Assembly (NCBI RefSeq): GCF_019320115.1
Contig: NC_089593.1
Coordinates: 14,722,789-14,786,788 of the forward strand
DNA length: 64,000 nucleotides
Origin: Miscanthus floridulus
Taxonomy: Eukaryota > Streptophyta > Magnoliopsida > Poales > Poaceae
Reading direction: 5' to 3'
Shown: piece by piece, positions 50,410 through 62,341 of the stretch
Numbering within the stretch: the stretch's first letter is position 1
Layout of the letters: the number at the start of each line of letters is the position of its first letter
Program-made: the position numbers and the translations under genes
Notes under the pieces: model-generated
What the model was told of the DNA's origin: nothing
Seen by the model: the letters and a program-made list of their open reading frames with translations, nothing else
The model's database searches: none

Positions 50410-53107
50410 AGGCGCCACCGCTTCCCCTATCTCACCCTAGGTACGAATGATAGTGAATAAAATATTATTTTTCCATTAATTTTATATTGGCTTCAAAAAT
50501 AATTGACCCATAACTTGTTTTTGTAGCAGAATCTCCCCCCAGCCTAGCCCAATCATTCATTCCCCATCTCATCACAGCGTCGCGGGGGGCGAGACGACTT
50601 CATCCCCATGGCGATCTCCAACTCCTACACCGGCCTCATCGCCTCTACAACGATCTCCAACTCCTACACCAGCCCCACCGCCTCCACAACGATCTCCAAC
50701 GCCTCCACGCCGGACTCCAACACCGGCCTCATCGCCTCCACGCCGGTCTCCAACACCGCCCCCACCACCTCCACAGCGACGCACTACAAAGACGTCTAAG
50801 GTCCCGGCGGCAAAGAAGACCCTAAAAAAAGAGTTATTTCTCAAGAAATACTTCCTGAAAAGACTGATGAGCAAATAGCAGCTTAAGAAGGCAAAAAAGT
50901 GAAAGATTTTTTTATAGATATCCAAAAGCAGAGACAAGCGAAGCTTAAGGAGAAGTCGTACTTTTACATACCACGAGATCAGCTGAGGCAGAAGGTCGAA
51001 GCTCACAAGAAAAAGATGCTTGAAGTTCGTAAGCCACCGCCACTATCAGACTATGACCGCTCCCTCGTGAAGTCACATGATGCACATAAGAAAAGGAAAA
51101 GAGCATCAGGGATGGATATCCCACAGCTCGGACAACAGAAGCAACCAATACAAAATCTTGTTGTTGCTAATGAATATGGTTCCAACATAGAAGTCTATCG
51201 ACCAGACAACTCTGGAGAAGTGTCGGTTCAAGACCTTAATGATTTTTTTGAACAAACTGATTTAACCTTGGATCAAGTGACGGGTAAAGCTCCAATCCAG
51301 AACCTGGAAGTTGATACCTGGAAGACTTATAAATTTGGCAAAAGTCTGTACAACCCTGCGGCTCTGAATGAATTGGGTACGCAAATGTACTTGCTCAACA
51401 AGTGGTACATGCAGACGTGTGGCAGGGGTGAGCAGTGGATCTTTGCCAGATTTAGAGACCATCATTACTTCCGTGGAGATGACATCTTACATTTCGAAGA
51501 ATTGCATCAACTATTCCACTTGGACGCTCTGGACAAATCAATCATTAGCTCCTTTTGTTTGTAAGTGATTCTTACTTTTATTTAATAAACTCACTTCCAT
51601 GCGTACGTGTATATAATTATCCTCACATGTAACTTATATTTATATACAGATTCCAGATGTCAGAGCTCCAAAGAATACAAGACACCAGTGTTGGCTTCAT
51701 TGATCCTTATATCGTATTCAAAACCGATATTATTGTCAAGGACCACTGGGTATCTGAAGCACAGACGAATATCATGAAGTTCTTCGTGAAGCAGCACGAC
51801 AAGACAACAATACTTTTCCCGTACAACTTTGAGTAAGTGTTAATAATAATGTAGTCTACACATTTTATGTAATATCAATACAACTTATATGCATGTACGT
51901 GTGTGTATAAACCAATGCAGGTTTCACTGGATACTCATTGTTATTGAGTTAAACTCAAGTCAGTTAGTAATCTTGGACTCATTGAAAAAAGAGCGAGCAC
52001 TATACCAAGATATGATAGACATTATCCAGGGATAATTTCGATCTTTCGCGCACAACTATTATTGAATAGACTTTGCCATAATTTATTAATGATCGTACAT
52101 TATTGGTCACACAGGGTTTGGAAAGAGTTTATTCGGCAACACCGCAAGGATTGCAAGACACCACTTAATATAGTTGAAATACCAGTAAGTTGTACTATAT
52201 ATACTTCCCTACGTGTTTAATTACTATATCATACTTCAATTTACGTGTGAGATGATGAGAATAATCTTCTTCTCGTACAGTGGTGTTTGCGGCAGGAACC
52301 AGGTAATAACTTGTGTGGATACTACGTTTGTGAATTTATCACTGCATACATAAGAAGAACTCCTGAAGATATCCTCAGAGTACGTATATATCAATTTTTT
52401 ATTTATTTTTAAATGAATATATATATATATATATGTATTAATATTTTTCCTTTTATTTCAAATGCAAGACTGAATGGTTGAAACGAAGGGTCATGCAAAA
52501 AGACCATCTGAAAGCAGTTCAAGAGTCAATAGCAGAATATCATCTAGAAAAAGTGCTAAATCCTAACGGCGAGTTCTACTTTGATCTAACGAACTAAAGA
52601 TGTAAATTAAATGTTTATTGATATCGTTATTTTCGAGAACAAGATTATGAAAGTGTTGTATATATACATATATATCTATAATATATATAGTTTCACACTT
52701 TATTCGAATATAATAATGCTCGAGATGAGAATTAGATGTAATTATATGCGTGCGTGTATTTATATTAGCAGCGTAGAATACGTACATAAAAACATATTAT
52801 ATATTAAACAAATATGTGTAACTGAACTGAAAACAAATTAAACAAAAAAAATAAAAAGAAAAGGAACCTTTTGTCCCGGTTGGGGTTACCAACCAGAACT
52901 AAAGGGTGCGGCCAGGGTTGCTCAGCTGGAGGGCCTTTAGTCCCGGTTGGTAACACCAATCGGGACTAGAGGTCCCTCTTTAGTCCCGGCTCAATGACCC
53001 GGGACTAAAGGTTCCACCTTTAGTCCCGGGATCGTTGTCCCGGTGCGGTAACCGGGACTAAAGGCCGTTACCGCCCGGGACAACAAGTCCATTCTGTAGT
53101 AGTGAGG
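50410..53107. mobile_element. CACTA-type remnant with 3-bp direct repeat AGG
   Basis: Insertion 50413-53104. The right end, reversed, reads CACTACTACAGAATGG and is followed inward by repeated TTTAGTCCCGG / CCGGGACTAAAG motifs (52870-53090), the subterminal repeats of grass CACTA elements. AGG flanks at 50410-50412 and 53105-53107. The left end starts CGCCACCGC and has neither a CACTA tip nor subterminal repeats, so that end is probably deleted or replaced. No transposase is present; the only gene is a Ulp1-like protease. Confidence 0.75.
50599..52597 (+). CDS. Ulp1-like (C48) cysteine protease gene of the CACTA remnant
   Basis: SUMO-protease-like gene of the type carried by plant CACTA elements. 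Open from about 50899 (start uncertain; a Ser/Thr-rich frame lies upstream at 50608-50799). Exons inferred: to 51560, 51650-51832, 51921-52032, 52115-52184, 52281-52379, 52469-52597. Peptidase motifs: FHWILIVIE (catalytic His), LVILDSL (Asp), then the Gln/Asn-containing LRQEPGNNLCGYYVCEF (Cys). So the His-Asp-Cys triad is visible. The N-terminal half has a basic KKRKRASG stretch that could be nuclear localisation. The donor after the third exon reads GGATAATT where GT is expected; if unspliced a TAA follows at once. Its role in transposition is unknown. Confidence 0.7.
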
Positions 53108-53590
53108 GCCCGCCGGTCCAAAACACCGACAAATCTATAACTCAATCATGTTTTATTCAATGAGCATTAAATTTTTACTACAACTCAAGCATGTAATGAT
53201 TAGTCCATCATAAAAATTTGACCACAATTGGATCAGAGAAACAATAGCTATGAATTACTTATAAAAAACATAAATACAAAGTTACAACAAAAATTTTGTA
53301 GTAAAACATACCATATCATATGCTCACTGTGTAGATATACTTATGTGGAGTCCAACACAATTGAATTTTCCATTTTATGTTTTTTTATGATTTGCTATGA
53401 TTTTTTAAAGATCTAGCCAAAATAAACATAAAAGAAAAAAAGAAAACGCACCAATGGAAACCGCCATGGAGGTTAAGTGATCGGTTTTGAGAGAGACGGG
53501 AGGAACTATATCTGGTTTTAGAGTGGAGGGAGGAAAATCTGACTTTCACGATAGTTAGGGGAGGCAAAATGAACTTTTTTCATATGCAAA

Positions 53591-55090
53591 TTACCCTTTT
53601 CCATGCATTGGTCTGATGGTCTCCCATGTCTCTCATTTGTGGCCATTCCCGTGAAATTGCCTGTGTCACTGTGTGAGCTGGGTCAGAGTGAAATATGAAG
53701 ATCACATAAAAGTTGCGAGAGGAAACTACATAACTCAATTAACCGAAATGTATTCTATCCAATCCCCAATTATCAGCACCTGGCAAAATAAAATATTCCT
53801 AGACCTGTGAGCAGTCCGAGTAAAAAGGTTAAAACCAAAGGCCGTACGAGGCACAATGCCTTCAGCCCACGACCACTGCCGTGGGCCAAATCAATAGGGC
53901 CTAGGCCCACTAGGCCATTAGACAGCAGCCGCGCTTGTGGTCGTGGACGAGGACGACGGCTGATGGCACCGAGGCGGCCGACGAACCGGCGCCGGCGGCG
54001 ACGTCGATCTCCTCGGTCTCGGTGCTGGCGGCCACTACTCGCTTGTTTGTTTTTTCTGAACTGGCCCCATATCCTTCCTGACGTATGCTTCGGACCCTCT
54101 CACGTCGTTGGTAATGGTCAGTAACTCCCGATCACGACACTCCCCCAGGCCCCAGTTCAAGACGATGTGAGGCTCCGAAACATCAGGTTCGTCTGCCTTC
54201 CTGTTGAGACGATGTGCGGCTTAGCCTGTAGTTATGGCTTCCATTAATCATCATAATCAGGGAATGGACCAGTACTGAATTCGTGACTACAGCATATGGT
54301 CCCTCCCCTTTTTTCTACTAACCCAGAGATGAGATGAGCAGTTGAGCACCATGCCTTCAGTTTGTTTATATTTCCTCACATGTTGCTTGCATTGTGAATT
54401 ACGGTATCGGTCACCCTCATGCCTCAGACCTTCAGCATCACATAGTTCAGTTTCAGATTTTGCTCCAGAACAAAGAGATCTTGCTTCAGTCTTGATCTGT
54501 ACCTCTGAAGAATTCTCACCCAACCTGCTGATAGTTCCTAGTTCCAAGAATTGCTATAATTTTTTTTCTTCAGTTAATGCAGAGAAGTTTTTGCTCAGCG
54601 TTTCAAACTTCAAAACAACCTGCTCACAGTTCATAGTTAAAGCATGGTAACAATCTTTTCTCTCTGTTACATAATATTTAAGTAGGTTTTCTTGAGGAAG
54701 CAAGCGTCATATGTTGTTTTATGGTTAGATTATTTCAATATTGGACTTAGTGATGTATTCTTGACTTTCTTTTAGAGTGATTTATTCTTCGTACGACTCA
54801 TAAATCAATCATGATCACTTTTTGCCCTCTTACATTCATAGTATTCAAGTAAGTTTTCTTGAGGGGTTTTTATGGCAAGACTATACAGCAATAGAAGTGC
54901 TTCATAGCATTTGATCTTCTACTGAAATATCGTTTAAGCCCCAACATTTCTAATGTCATTTGTAGTTTGTTAACAAAAATGAGTCAAGCCCGGTGGTGTA
55001 TATACTTGATTTTGTTGCAAAAATAGAAACTCCAGCTCTATGTATCATGCGAGAGAGGGAGTTGCAACCGAAGTTGGAGCTATTGACTTA
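53591..55090. other. Flank right of the nest, no gene supported
   Basis: A frame at 53807-54124 is Arg/Pro-rich and a frame at 54342-54650 is Ser-rich; neither has a domain and neither joins to splice sites convincingly. GTAATTTAAG-type AT-rich DNA follows to 55090. Confidence 0.35.
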
Positions 55091-55428
55091 GGGAGTGTTT
55101 AGATTCAGTGACTAAAATTTAGGAGGTGTCACGTGAGGGTGTCGCATGGGGTGTTCGGATACTAATAAAATAAATAAATTACAGAATCCGTCAGTACTCC
55201 ACGAGAAGAATTTATTAAGCCTAATTAATCCATCATTAGCACATGCTTACTGTAGCACCACATTGTCAAATCATAGACTAATTATGTTTAAAAGATTCGT
55301 CTCGTAAATTAGTCGTAAACTGTGCAATTAGTTTCGTAATTAGTCTATATTTAATACTCCATGCATTTGTCCAAACATCCGATGAGACAACGACTAAAGT
55401 TTAGGAGGAGGAACCAAACACCCCCTTA
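55088..55428. mobile_element. Tourist-like MITE with TTA target duplication
   Basis: Element 55091-55425 has ends GGGAGTGTTTAGATTC and, reversed, GGGGGTGTTTGGTTCC, with TTA on both sides (55088-55090, 55426-55428). Internal blocks CTGTAGCACCACATTGTC and AAAAGATTCGTCTCG mark a very common grass MITE family. Confidence 0.85.
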
Positions 55429-55789
55429 CTTTGGCAAAGCCGCTGTTATGGTGCAATATATTCCCTGTCAATCTGTCCCAACCACTACATTATTAAAGTA
55501 GGTATACATCTTCTGATCTTTAAGCATGAATATTTTATCTGTTAATAGTGATCATGGTACAGTTAGTAAAATCTTAGCACTGGAGCTCAATGCTGACACA
55601 ACATGCAACTCTCAATAGCTCTCTCAATTCTTTGTTGTGATTCTAGTACAGTTATTTTTCCTTTTTTAGCGTTTAGTGCTTCCCTACGAAATCCTATAAA
55701 TACTACAGCTGCTTTCTTCTATAATGAAATGGCAGAGCAACTGCCCCTGTTCAGCTCCAAGAAAAAAAACTCTCAATAGTAGTATTGCT

Positions 55790-55885
55790 ACGCTCTGTTC
55801 GTTTGGCTGATAAGCCATGGCTGAAAATACTGTTGGCTGATTTGGTGTGAGAAAAAATACTATTCATTAACTGAAAAAGTACGGA
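55790..55885. mobile_element. MITE fragment (TGTTCGTTTGGCTGATAAGCC family)
   Basis: The start TGTTCGTTTGGCTGATAAGCC and internal GGCTGAAAATACTGTTGGC match a widespread grass MITE, but the inverted right end is not present. Confidence 0.5.
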
Positions 55886-58275
55886 GTGAGCAGAGCAATC
55901 GTTCCCACTGGTTATTCCTTGAAAGGGTGTGCTTCAGAGGCCATGTGTATGGTTAGATTAGGTGGCAGAATAGAAAAAGGTCCTCTAGGTCTGAGTTCTC
56001 TGTTTGTTTACTTTAATTATAATTTGGCAGCTTTAAATTTTAGTTCCTGTTTTGCCTTTACCTGTTTATCATATCATATTGAAAGTTGTGACACAAGAAA
56101 GGGCGCGTGAGCTGCTTTACGTTGTCCCATTTGTTTTATACTTACAAGAAGGCAAGAAGCCTGCAAAAACGTTTGATACAGGAATATCCATTTTTTGGGC
56201 TTAATCACATGGTATCACTGTCATGACTCTTTAATCAAAGCCTCATCGATAATCAACTCTACTATACTAATCCTTGGGAGGCGAGTTTTGGTCCTTCTGG
56301 GTGCATTTGAAGAAATTACAGCTGTCCATTAATCCATTCTCGGTTTATCTCCAATGAAAATTAATACAACGTATCTTTTCCCCTACGTATCCACAGTGTA
56401 AACGATGGATTATTGAACATATTTATGATGTCGTTTAATTGTCGTTAACTGTTTAAATTTTAAACACAAGATCACTCAAAGCGCGGAGAGATTCTCATTT
56501 CTGTGCCTCTCAGCACTTTGTTTTTTTTGGTCTTGTATGGCTGTCTGTCCATAGCCATAAGCCCATAACTGAAATTTTTAAGAGTTCTCTTCATGATATT
56601 TTATCATAGTGGTCCTGCTTATACAGGCATGGTTCAGCTAGAACCTTCTCTATTGGTGCTCATCAATTGAGAACAGGTCGTCCCAAGCCTCTGATTTGAG
56701 ATTATTAGATGCTTTTTAGGTAAAACATTGGACTGGATGGTATGGTCTGAGGAACTATTCTCTATGTTTCGGAAGGAAAAGGAAAACTACTTTCGAATAA
56801 TTATGATGATGAGATCTAGGACCCCCTCATTTATCTTTCACAAATGATTCTGTTTTGGTTGGGATTAGGCTGCTTGTAGATCATATTTGTTATTTCTGGC
56901 AAGTAATGTTGCTTGCGCAAAGTTTCTTGTGTCTAATGCTCGTACCTTTTTGTTGCTGCCAGCTTTCTTTTTCCTCCGTAATAATTGAAAGTGCTGTTTT
57001 CCTGAATGTTTTCTGGAAAAAATGTAATGGGAGACACAGCCAGTCCTTTGAACAAACCAAAAATATATCCTACTATAAGTTCCAGTGTAACAAACATTGT
57101 CCACTTCAAATTATTCTGTCTGCTTGTTCACTGGGCCAAGAGCAGAGTGACAATTTATCCAAAACAAAAAAGAGCAGAGTGACAGGTTATATTCAGAACT
57201 CAAAATGCTGTGATCTGTATTACAATTGGTGAATCAGAATTTCTGTGGAGTGGACTAATTCAAATGCTGAATCCCAAAAGAGAGCCAAAAAAAAAAGTTG
57301 TGAAGTGTCACAAGTTGTTTAATACCAAGCTGTGCTCACCGCTCACATTCTGAACTTCTTGTAATCTTGTTCTGCATTTCAGTATCTGTGATGCAATAAA
57401 TGCTATAGCTATTGGGCTACATTGTGGATCCAGCTTTTGATCCGCAGCTCACACATTTTGCATCTTTTGCAGCGGAAGCTGCGGAAATTTGCTCCAGCTG
57501 CCGTGCTAGTTCAGACTTCAGACTCCTACGGACCTACTACTACAGCTGTGCCCAGTGTCCACTGAAAGCTTTGATCGTTTCAGCCCCAGCCAAACAGGCT
57601 GAGTGGAGCTCCCTGACTCTCTTTCGTGCTCTACTCCCTACACTTCACTAGCTTTATGTTAAAAAACGAAAACTAGTTGTTTCCTGTACACCTTTTTTTT
57701 GTATTGCTACTACTTAAGTTTAACTTGTGTATAAACGTTTTCTCTTCATACCACACTCTTCTTTTTCTTAACATAAGAGCTCCCCACCCTTTTGTCTGCA
57801 TCTTCCCGTGTCTTGCTAAAAAAACAGCACTTGCTTTTTTATTCCTTAATCTACAAAATCTTCCTGTGTCTTATTGTCAGCTGAAGCATTCTTTTATATT
57901 TTGATACTCATATAATAAAGTGGATATATAGCAATAGTTCTATGCTATAGGAGTAGTTCTTAAGATGCAGACTCTTATCAGTAGCCTTGTTTATTCAGGC
58001 ATCCATAGTTTTATGATGACGAGGATTTCATGCTTTTACTTTTACAGTTGGAGCACGTCTTGGATTTGACTGTATTTTTTTATTTCCCCTTTGAATTAAT
58101 CCAGCTACTGGATTCCCAAAAAGGCCCCCAGCTTCGATCTTATCCTTTCAGATGGACAGCTGTGAAATGTGCAGGGCAAGATGGCCAAGCAAAACAGGTA
58201 GGTACAGTACAACAGTTGCTGCAAAATTTGGTACGCGTGCTTGCGATAATTTTACCCCACATGTATTTCTCTCTC
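55886..58275. other. Upstream intergenic DNA, no gene recognised
   Basis: Short frames, for example 56855-57232, have no domain. Composition is AT-rich with poly-T tracts. It may contain distal promoter or 5' UTR introns of the AHL gene, but nothing decisive was seen. Confidence 0.35.
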
Positions 58276-58410
58276 TTAGGTCCTGTTCGCTTGTGTTATA
58301 ATCCATATTTTTCGGCTTGTTTTTTTAGTTGGAACAGTGTTTTTCTCTCAAAACAAATTAGCCGGAACAGTGTTTCGTCTTGTTTTTTTAGCGAAACGAA
58401 CGGGGCCTTA
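58276..58410. mobile_element. Small MITE with TTA target duplication
   Basis: Element 58279-58407 (129 bp) begins GGTCCTGTTCGCTTGTG and ends AGCGAAACGAACGGGGCC, inverted repeats with a few mismatches; TTA flanks both sides. The core has two GGAACAGTGTTT copies. Confidence 0.75.
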
Positions 58411-59689
58411 AAGCTCTCTTCAGACTGGGAGAAAAAGTGAATGACAAAACAAGAATATGACTTTTTATGTGATTTTGAAGATTCAAAAGAAGAGGCACAT
58501 TGGGAAAGCTACATAGAAAGGTGGAACTTAACCGTGTGGTTGGTTCATGGAATCACCTTATGCTTCGTAAGATGATGCATCATGAGTTGATCCATAATTT
58601 TGATAGAATTAATCTATTCCTCAGGCATATATTAATTATTAGCTCGTGAGAAATAAGGTGGTAATAGATCAAACTCATTTAATTGCAGAAACCAAACAAA
58701 AAAAATGAGGAGTAAGAAAAAATAGACCACCTCTTTCCTCAAACCAAATACACAAAAATATTTAACAATGGAATTATCACCTCTCAACTACATGAAAAAA
58801 CACATACTCCTATATCTTAATAAATATCAGTTTAACATGCACGCTAACTTTTAGATTTATTTTTCAAGTTTTATTTAAATTTAATCTCTGCTGTTCACAA
58901 AAAACTTTAGATTTATTGCAAATTTGCAATAAAAATAAATCATTAAAGTTTTCATCATTTAACTATATATATAAATAAAGTTGTGCAGTGTAGGCATAGT
59001 AATGTCATAATGTCAGTGGAGATGGAGTGAGCAGTAATGAACTGTATGGTACAAACCCGAATGTGATTGCTTTTCTCTCACCTGCTGCACCTTTTCTAAT
59101 AATATACTACTATCAACAGGCAAAATTTAAAAAGAAGCAGCATTCGAATATCAGCTACAATGCTTATGAAAAAAATACTCTAGAATGTGTATTTTCTTTT
59201 CAGTGAAAACACAATTAAGCACTACAATTCTTTAAACTATTCTTTTATTTGTCTTATCCATATTCTGTAGATATTGTTGTCTTCTCTCGCTGCTTTACTG
59301 TTCAATAGAAAAATGAAAGTCACGCTGGACTCTAGTACACTTTTGCAGTCCAACCAATCAGATGGTTGGTCAAAGGAGAGAGGATCACCGAGCAGCAGCA
59401 GGAAGCCCCGCCATTCTTGTGCCGTTTCTGCCCCAAAATCTCCCTCCCTCTCTTTTCTTTCTCTGTTATTTGCCCCTAATTCAAAAATCCTATCCTTGAT
59501 GACTTTGGTATAATACTGGTACAACAGGCTGCTGCTTACTGGTGCCTGGTAGTAACCGGACACAAAGCCAAATCTAGAATAGGTGTCTGTTCTTGTCCGG
59601 TTTCCTCTGCCAACCAAAGAAGCAAACCAAACCTAGAAATTTTTACCCAGCAAGCAAGTTCCAACCTAGAAGAGCCCTTCAAATTCAAC
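58411..59689. promoter_or_regulatory. Proximal upstream region of the AHL gene
   Basis: No gene. A CT-rich run (CTCCCTCCCTCTCTTTTC, then TTTCTCTG) at 59441-59466 resembles plant 5' leader pyrimidine patches. A CCAAT box (CCAACCAATCAG) lies at about 59349. A TATA box could not be placed with confidence. Confidence 0.4.
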
Positions 59690-62341
59690 ATGGAGGGAAG
59701 GGAGGGCATTGCAGTGGCAGGTGGCCATGAATCCGGCCACGGTCTGTTTAGAGCAGACATCTCCATGACCATGACAGAGGCGCATGAAGCAGCGAAGGGG
59801 TACCACTTCTCTCCCTCCTCGCCGTCGACGTCCCCCACTCCGTCCCCGCCACCAGCTGCTGCGGCTGGCCAAGGTGGGGATGCCACTCCAACTCCGCTAG
59901 CCTGGAGTCTGGGTGGGGACAAGCCGAGCGAGGCCGCCGGGAACAACGGCGTGCAGACGGCCGCGCAGACTGAGCACGCCAACCTGAGCTCCGGACGCCG
60001 CCGGGGCCGGCCGCGCGGTTCCGGGAGGCGCCAGATCCTCGCCACCCTAGGTCAGTTTGCCCCCTCAAATGCAAAGCGTCCTCATTTTCTTCTTCAGCAG
60101 CTCAAAAATTTCATTTTTTTTGGTAGTTTCTTGCAATGTTTGCTCCCCTTGTTGATGTCTGTTACATTGCTTGGATGGGGTCCAGTTGGGTGATGTGTAT
60201 GTGCTTTTCACACTCAAGAGGGTTACAAGTCAAACATCCGTTACCTGTTACCACAGTTTTTCTGTTCATCGCATTCATCTTTTGTGTTATTAATTGTTAA
60301 TTATGCGATTCTCATGTTTTTATCCCCTTTTTCCTACCAATTTGTGCGCGCATTCTTTCTCAGATTTTTCCTGGGTGGATTACCTAATCAACCTCATCCT
60401 TAAATTTCTTACCGATTAGCAGTGATTAAGGTCTCTTTCATCATTGGGTAGTTAAGTTACTTAAAAATTGTTCATTTCGCTGTCTGAATGCTGTTCATCC
60501 AATGAAAAAGGGGAATGGTACGCCCTGTCAGCCGGAGGGAGCTTCACACCTCATGTGATCATCGTGGGTACTGGGGAGGTAAGACATGTGTTCCATCATC
60601 ATCGGCAGCGTCATGCTTCTCTGCAGACTGCAGCTAGTTTGGCATTGCTTGACTAGTGTGCAGTGCTTGTTTTAACGGTGTCACTGAGCTCTCTTGTCCA
60701 ATTCGTTGGTAGGATGTGGCGGCGCGCATAATGTCGTTTTCTCAGAAGGGTCCACGCTCGGTCTGCATCCTCTCTGCAAATGGGACAATCTCTAATGTAA
60801 CACTGAGGCAGCCGGATCCATCTGGTAGCACCTTCACCTATGAGGTATGGACCGTTGAGTGCTACTCCTTGTAAATTATCATTATCCTTGTAATGTTCAG
60901 ATTATATAGAACTTATAAGTCCTCTCTAGACAAATTCGGTGTATTTAGCTTTAGAGTTGTCTACAGGCACATCAAGCAAAATGACTTAGTTGGCAATGTT
61001 TTTTTTTTGTGTTGAAAAAAATGGCAACCTTAATCTGATCTTTCATGTTGCGGTGATATAAAAAATTTCAACCACCCATTCGGACATAGATTTAGCAATG
61101 CAAGTCACATTCTTTTGACTTGATTGCAGTAAGAATTAAATAGATACACTGTCAGATTCACCAGCCGGGAGACTATCTGTTCGCTTGGAGGAATTTGGAG
61201 GAATCACGATGAATCTGGAGGAATTTGTGACAGCGTGAACAATGTTTTCAGCCGGCTACAGTGAATTCCGGAGGAATTTTGCACCAGCCGAACGCCTTGT
61301 GTCTGAAAAGACCCCCCTTCCACTTTATCTTTGACTTTCTCTTCGATTTTGTTCTATGCCAATTCCATCTTCTGCGCCTCCAGTTTGTCCACTATTGGTT
61401 TGATTTATTTCAGGCACCAAGAAGACTTTTTTAAGTTCTTGTTCTAACTGTAACAATACACAGAAAATCTTAGGTATAAATGGCCATGGAACGTCTAAAG
61501 TCTCCCATCTGCATGGAAAGTGACAACTTTCACCTCCAAGTTGTTTCATGGCTATTGGATCGCAAAGATGCCGTGCACATGTACATTGAGTTTGCGCTAC
61601 TTATGTTTAGAGGGCACTGATTCGATGTGTTTCTGGTCTTCAGGGCCGTTTCGAGATTCTGCAATTGATGGGCTCCTTCACAATGGCTGAGGAAGGTCGT
61701 CGGAGAACCGGGGGGCTCAGTGTCTCTCTTGCTGGCCCTGATGGCCGTGTAGTTGGCGGCGTAGTGGCTGGGATGCTGCGTGCTGCTAGTCCTATACAGG
61801 TAAATGTAACTGAACCTGAAACCAATTTTTGGACGCAGTCACGCTAACATGTCAGGACACAAACACATTGACTCCTTGTTGATTCAGTGCAATCAGTAAT
61901 AATGTATCAGTTTGCAGATTGATGGCAAAGCAAACATTGAGCTATATATCGTTTGTTGATTCTCTAACATAAAACACGGCACAGGTGATCGTGGGGAGCT
62001 TCCTGCCCAACAGTCTGAAGCAGCATCAGAGGAGGATGAGCTTGCAGCAGCAGCAGCCACCTGCTGTCCCGGCACTACCAGCACCACCAGCACCTGTGGC
62101 TCCCCCTCCTGTGCTCACTGCCGCTATGCCAATCTCCCAGGCAGGTCCCGGCAACGGCTTCCACGCACCGCCACCCTCCACCGCCCCGCCTCCACAACCC
62201 CATGGCAGCACAGAGCACGGCACCATGAACCTGAACACGACGACGGGGGGCTTCACCATGGTTGGCTGGTCTGCGAACTCCCCGCCCATGCTGCACAGGG
62301 CCTCTCCTGACATCAACGTCAGCTTGACTCCCCAGGAGTAG
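59690..62341 (+). CDS. AT-hook motif nuclear-localised (AHL) protein, five exons
   Basis: DNA-binding nuclear protein with one AT-hook and a PPC/DUF296 domain, acting on AT-rich DNA and in AHL oligomers. Exons 59690-60050, 60511-60578, 60713-60844, 61644-61799, 61985-62341; all junctions are GT-AG and in phase, giving 357 residues. Residues 1-100 are low-complexity (Ser/Pro/Ala). The AT-hook GRRRGRPRGSGRRQ lies at about 103-116. The PPC domain follows: EWYALSAGGSFTPHVIIVGT, EDVAARIMSFSQKGPRSVCI, GRFEILQLMGSFTMAEEG and GGVVAGMLRAASPIQVIVGS. The tail is Gln/Pro-rich. The intron-containing layout and single hook fit clade B AHLs, which in other plants regulate growth and development. The start is the first ATG in frame and has a purine at +4. 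No stop, frameshift or missing core residue was seen. Intron 1 has a weak pyrimidine tract at its acceptor. Confidence 0.92.

Larger units (their letters stand above)
49098..53131 (+). repeat. gypsy 3' LTR, split by a CACTA-type insertion
   Basis: LTR parts 49098-50412 and 53105-53131. Removing the insertion and one AGG copy restores the order seen in the 5' LTR. TATA box TATAAAAG at 50063-50070. Differences from the 5' LTR are mostly C/T and G/A changes concentrated in the first 300 bp. Confidence 0.9.
34689..53136 (+). mobile_element. Tat-lineage Ty3/gypsy retrotransposon, 5-bp TSD AATCT
   Basis: The element spans 34694-53131 with AATCT at 34689-34693 and 53132-53136. It is 15.7 kb once the nested 50413-53104 insertion is removed. 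LTRs start TGTCGGGTACC and end ACACCRACA. Order: gag, protease, RT, RNase H, a second RNase H, integrase, then about 6.5 kb with an antisense gene and tandem repeats before the 3' LTR. The second RNase H and the antisense gene are known traits of the Tat lineage (Grande/RIRE2/Retand group). LTRs differ by several percent in sampled blocks, nearly all transitions, so it is much older than the copia element. Confidence 0.92.
33882..53590. mobile_element. Foldback Mutator-type element, split by the gypsy element, 9-bp TSD ATATGCAAA
   Basis: The left arm 33891-34693 starts GGAAAAAGTCTATTTTGTCTCCC. The right arm 53137-53581, reversed, starts GAAAAAAGTTCATTTTGCCTCCC. Both continue with ACTATCGTGAA, CCAGAYATAGTTCCTCCC and CTCAAAACCG, so the inverted repeats extend over hundreds of bases. 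ATATGCAAA flanks at 33882-33890 and 53582-53590, the 9-bp TSD size of Mutator. Without the gypsy insertion the element is about 1.25 kb, non-coding and able to form a long hairpin. Confidence 0.85.

Noticed and set aside
53807..54124. 105-codon Arg-rich frame as a nuclear protein
   Set aside because: No domain, no supporting splice sites, GC-biased low-complexity sequence.
61150..61310. GGAGGAATTTGGAGGAATC repeats in AHL intron 3 as a MITE
   Set aside because: Ends CCAGCCGGGAG and CACCAGCCGAACG are only loosely inverted and no flanking duplication could be fixed.
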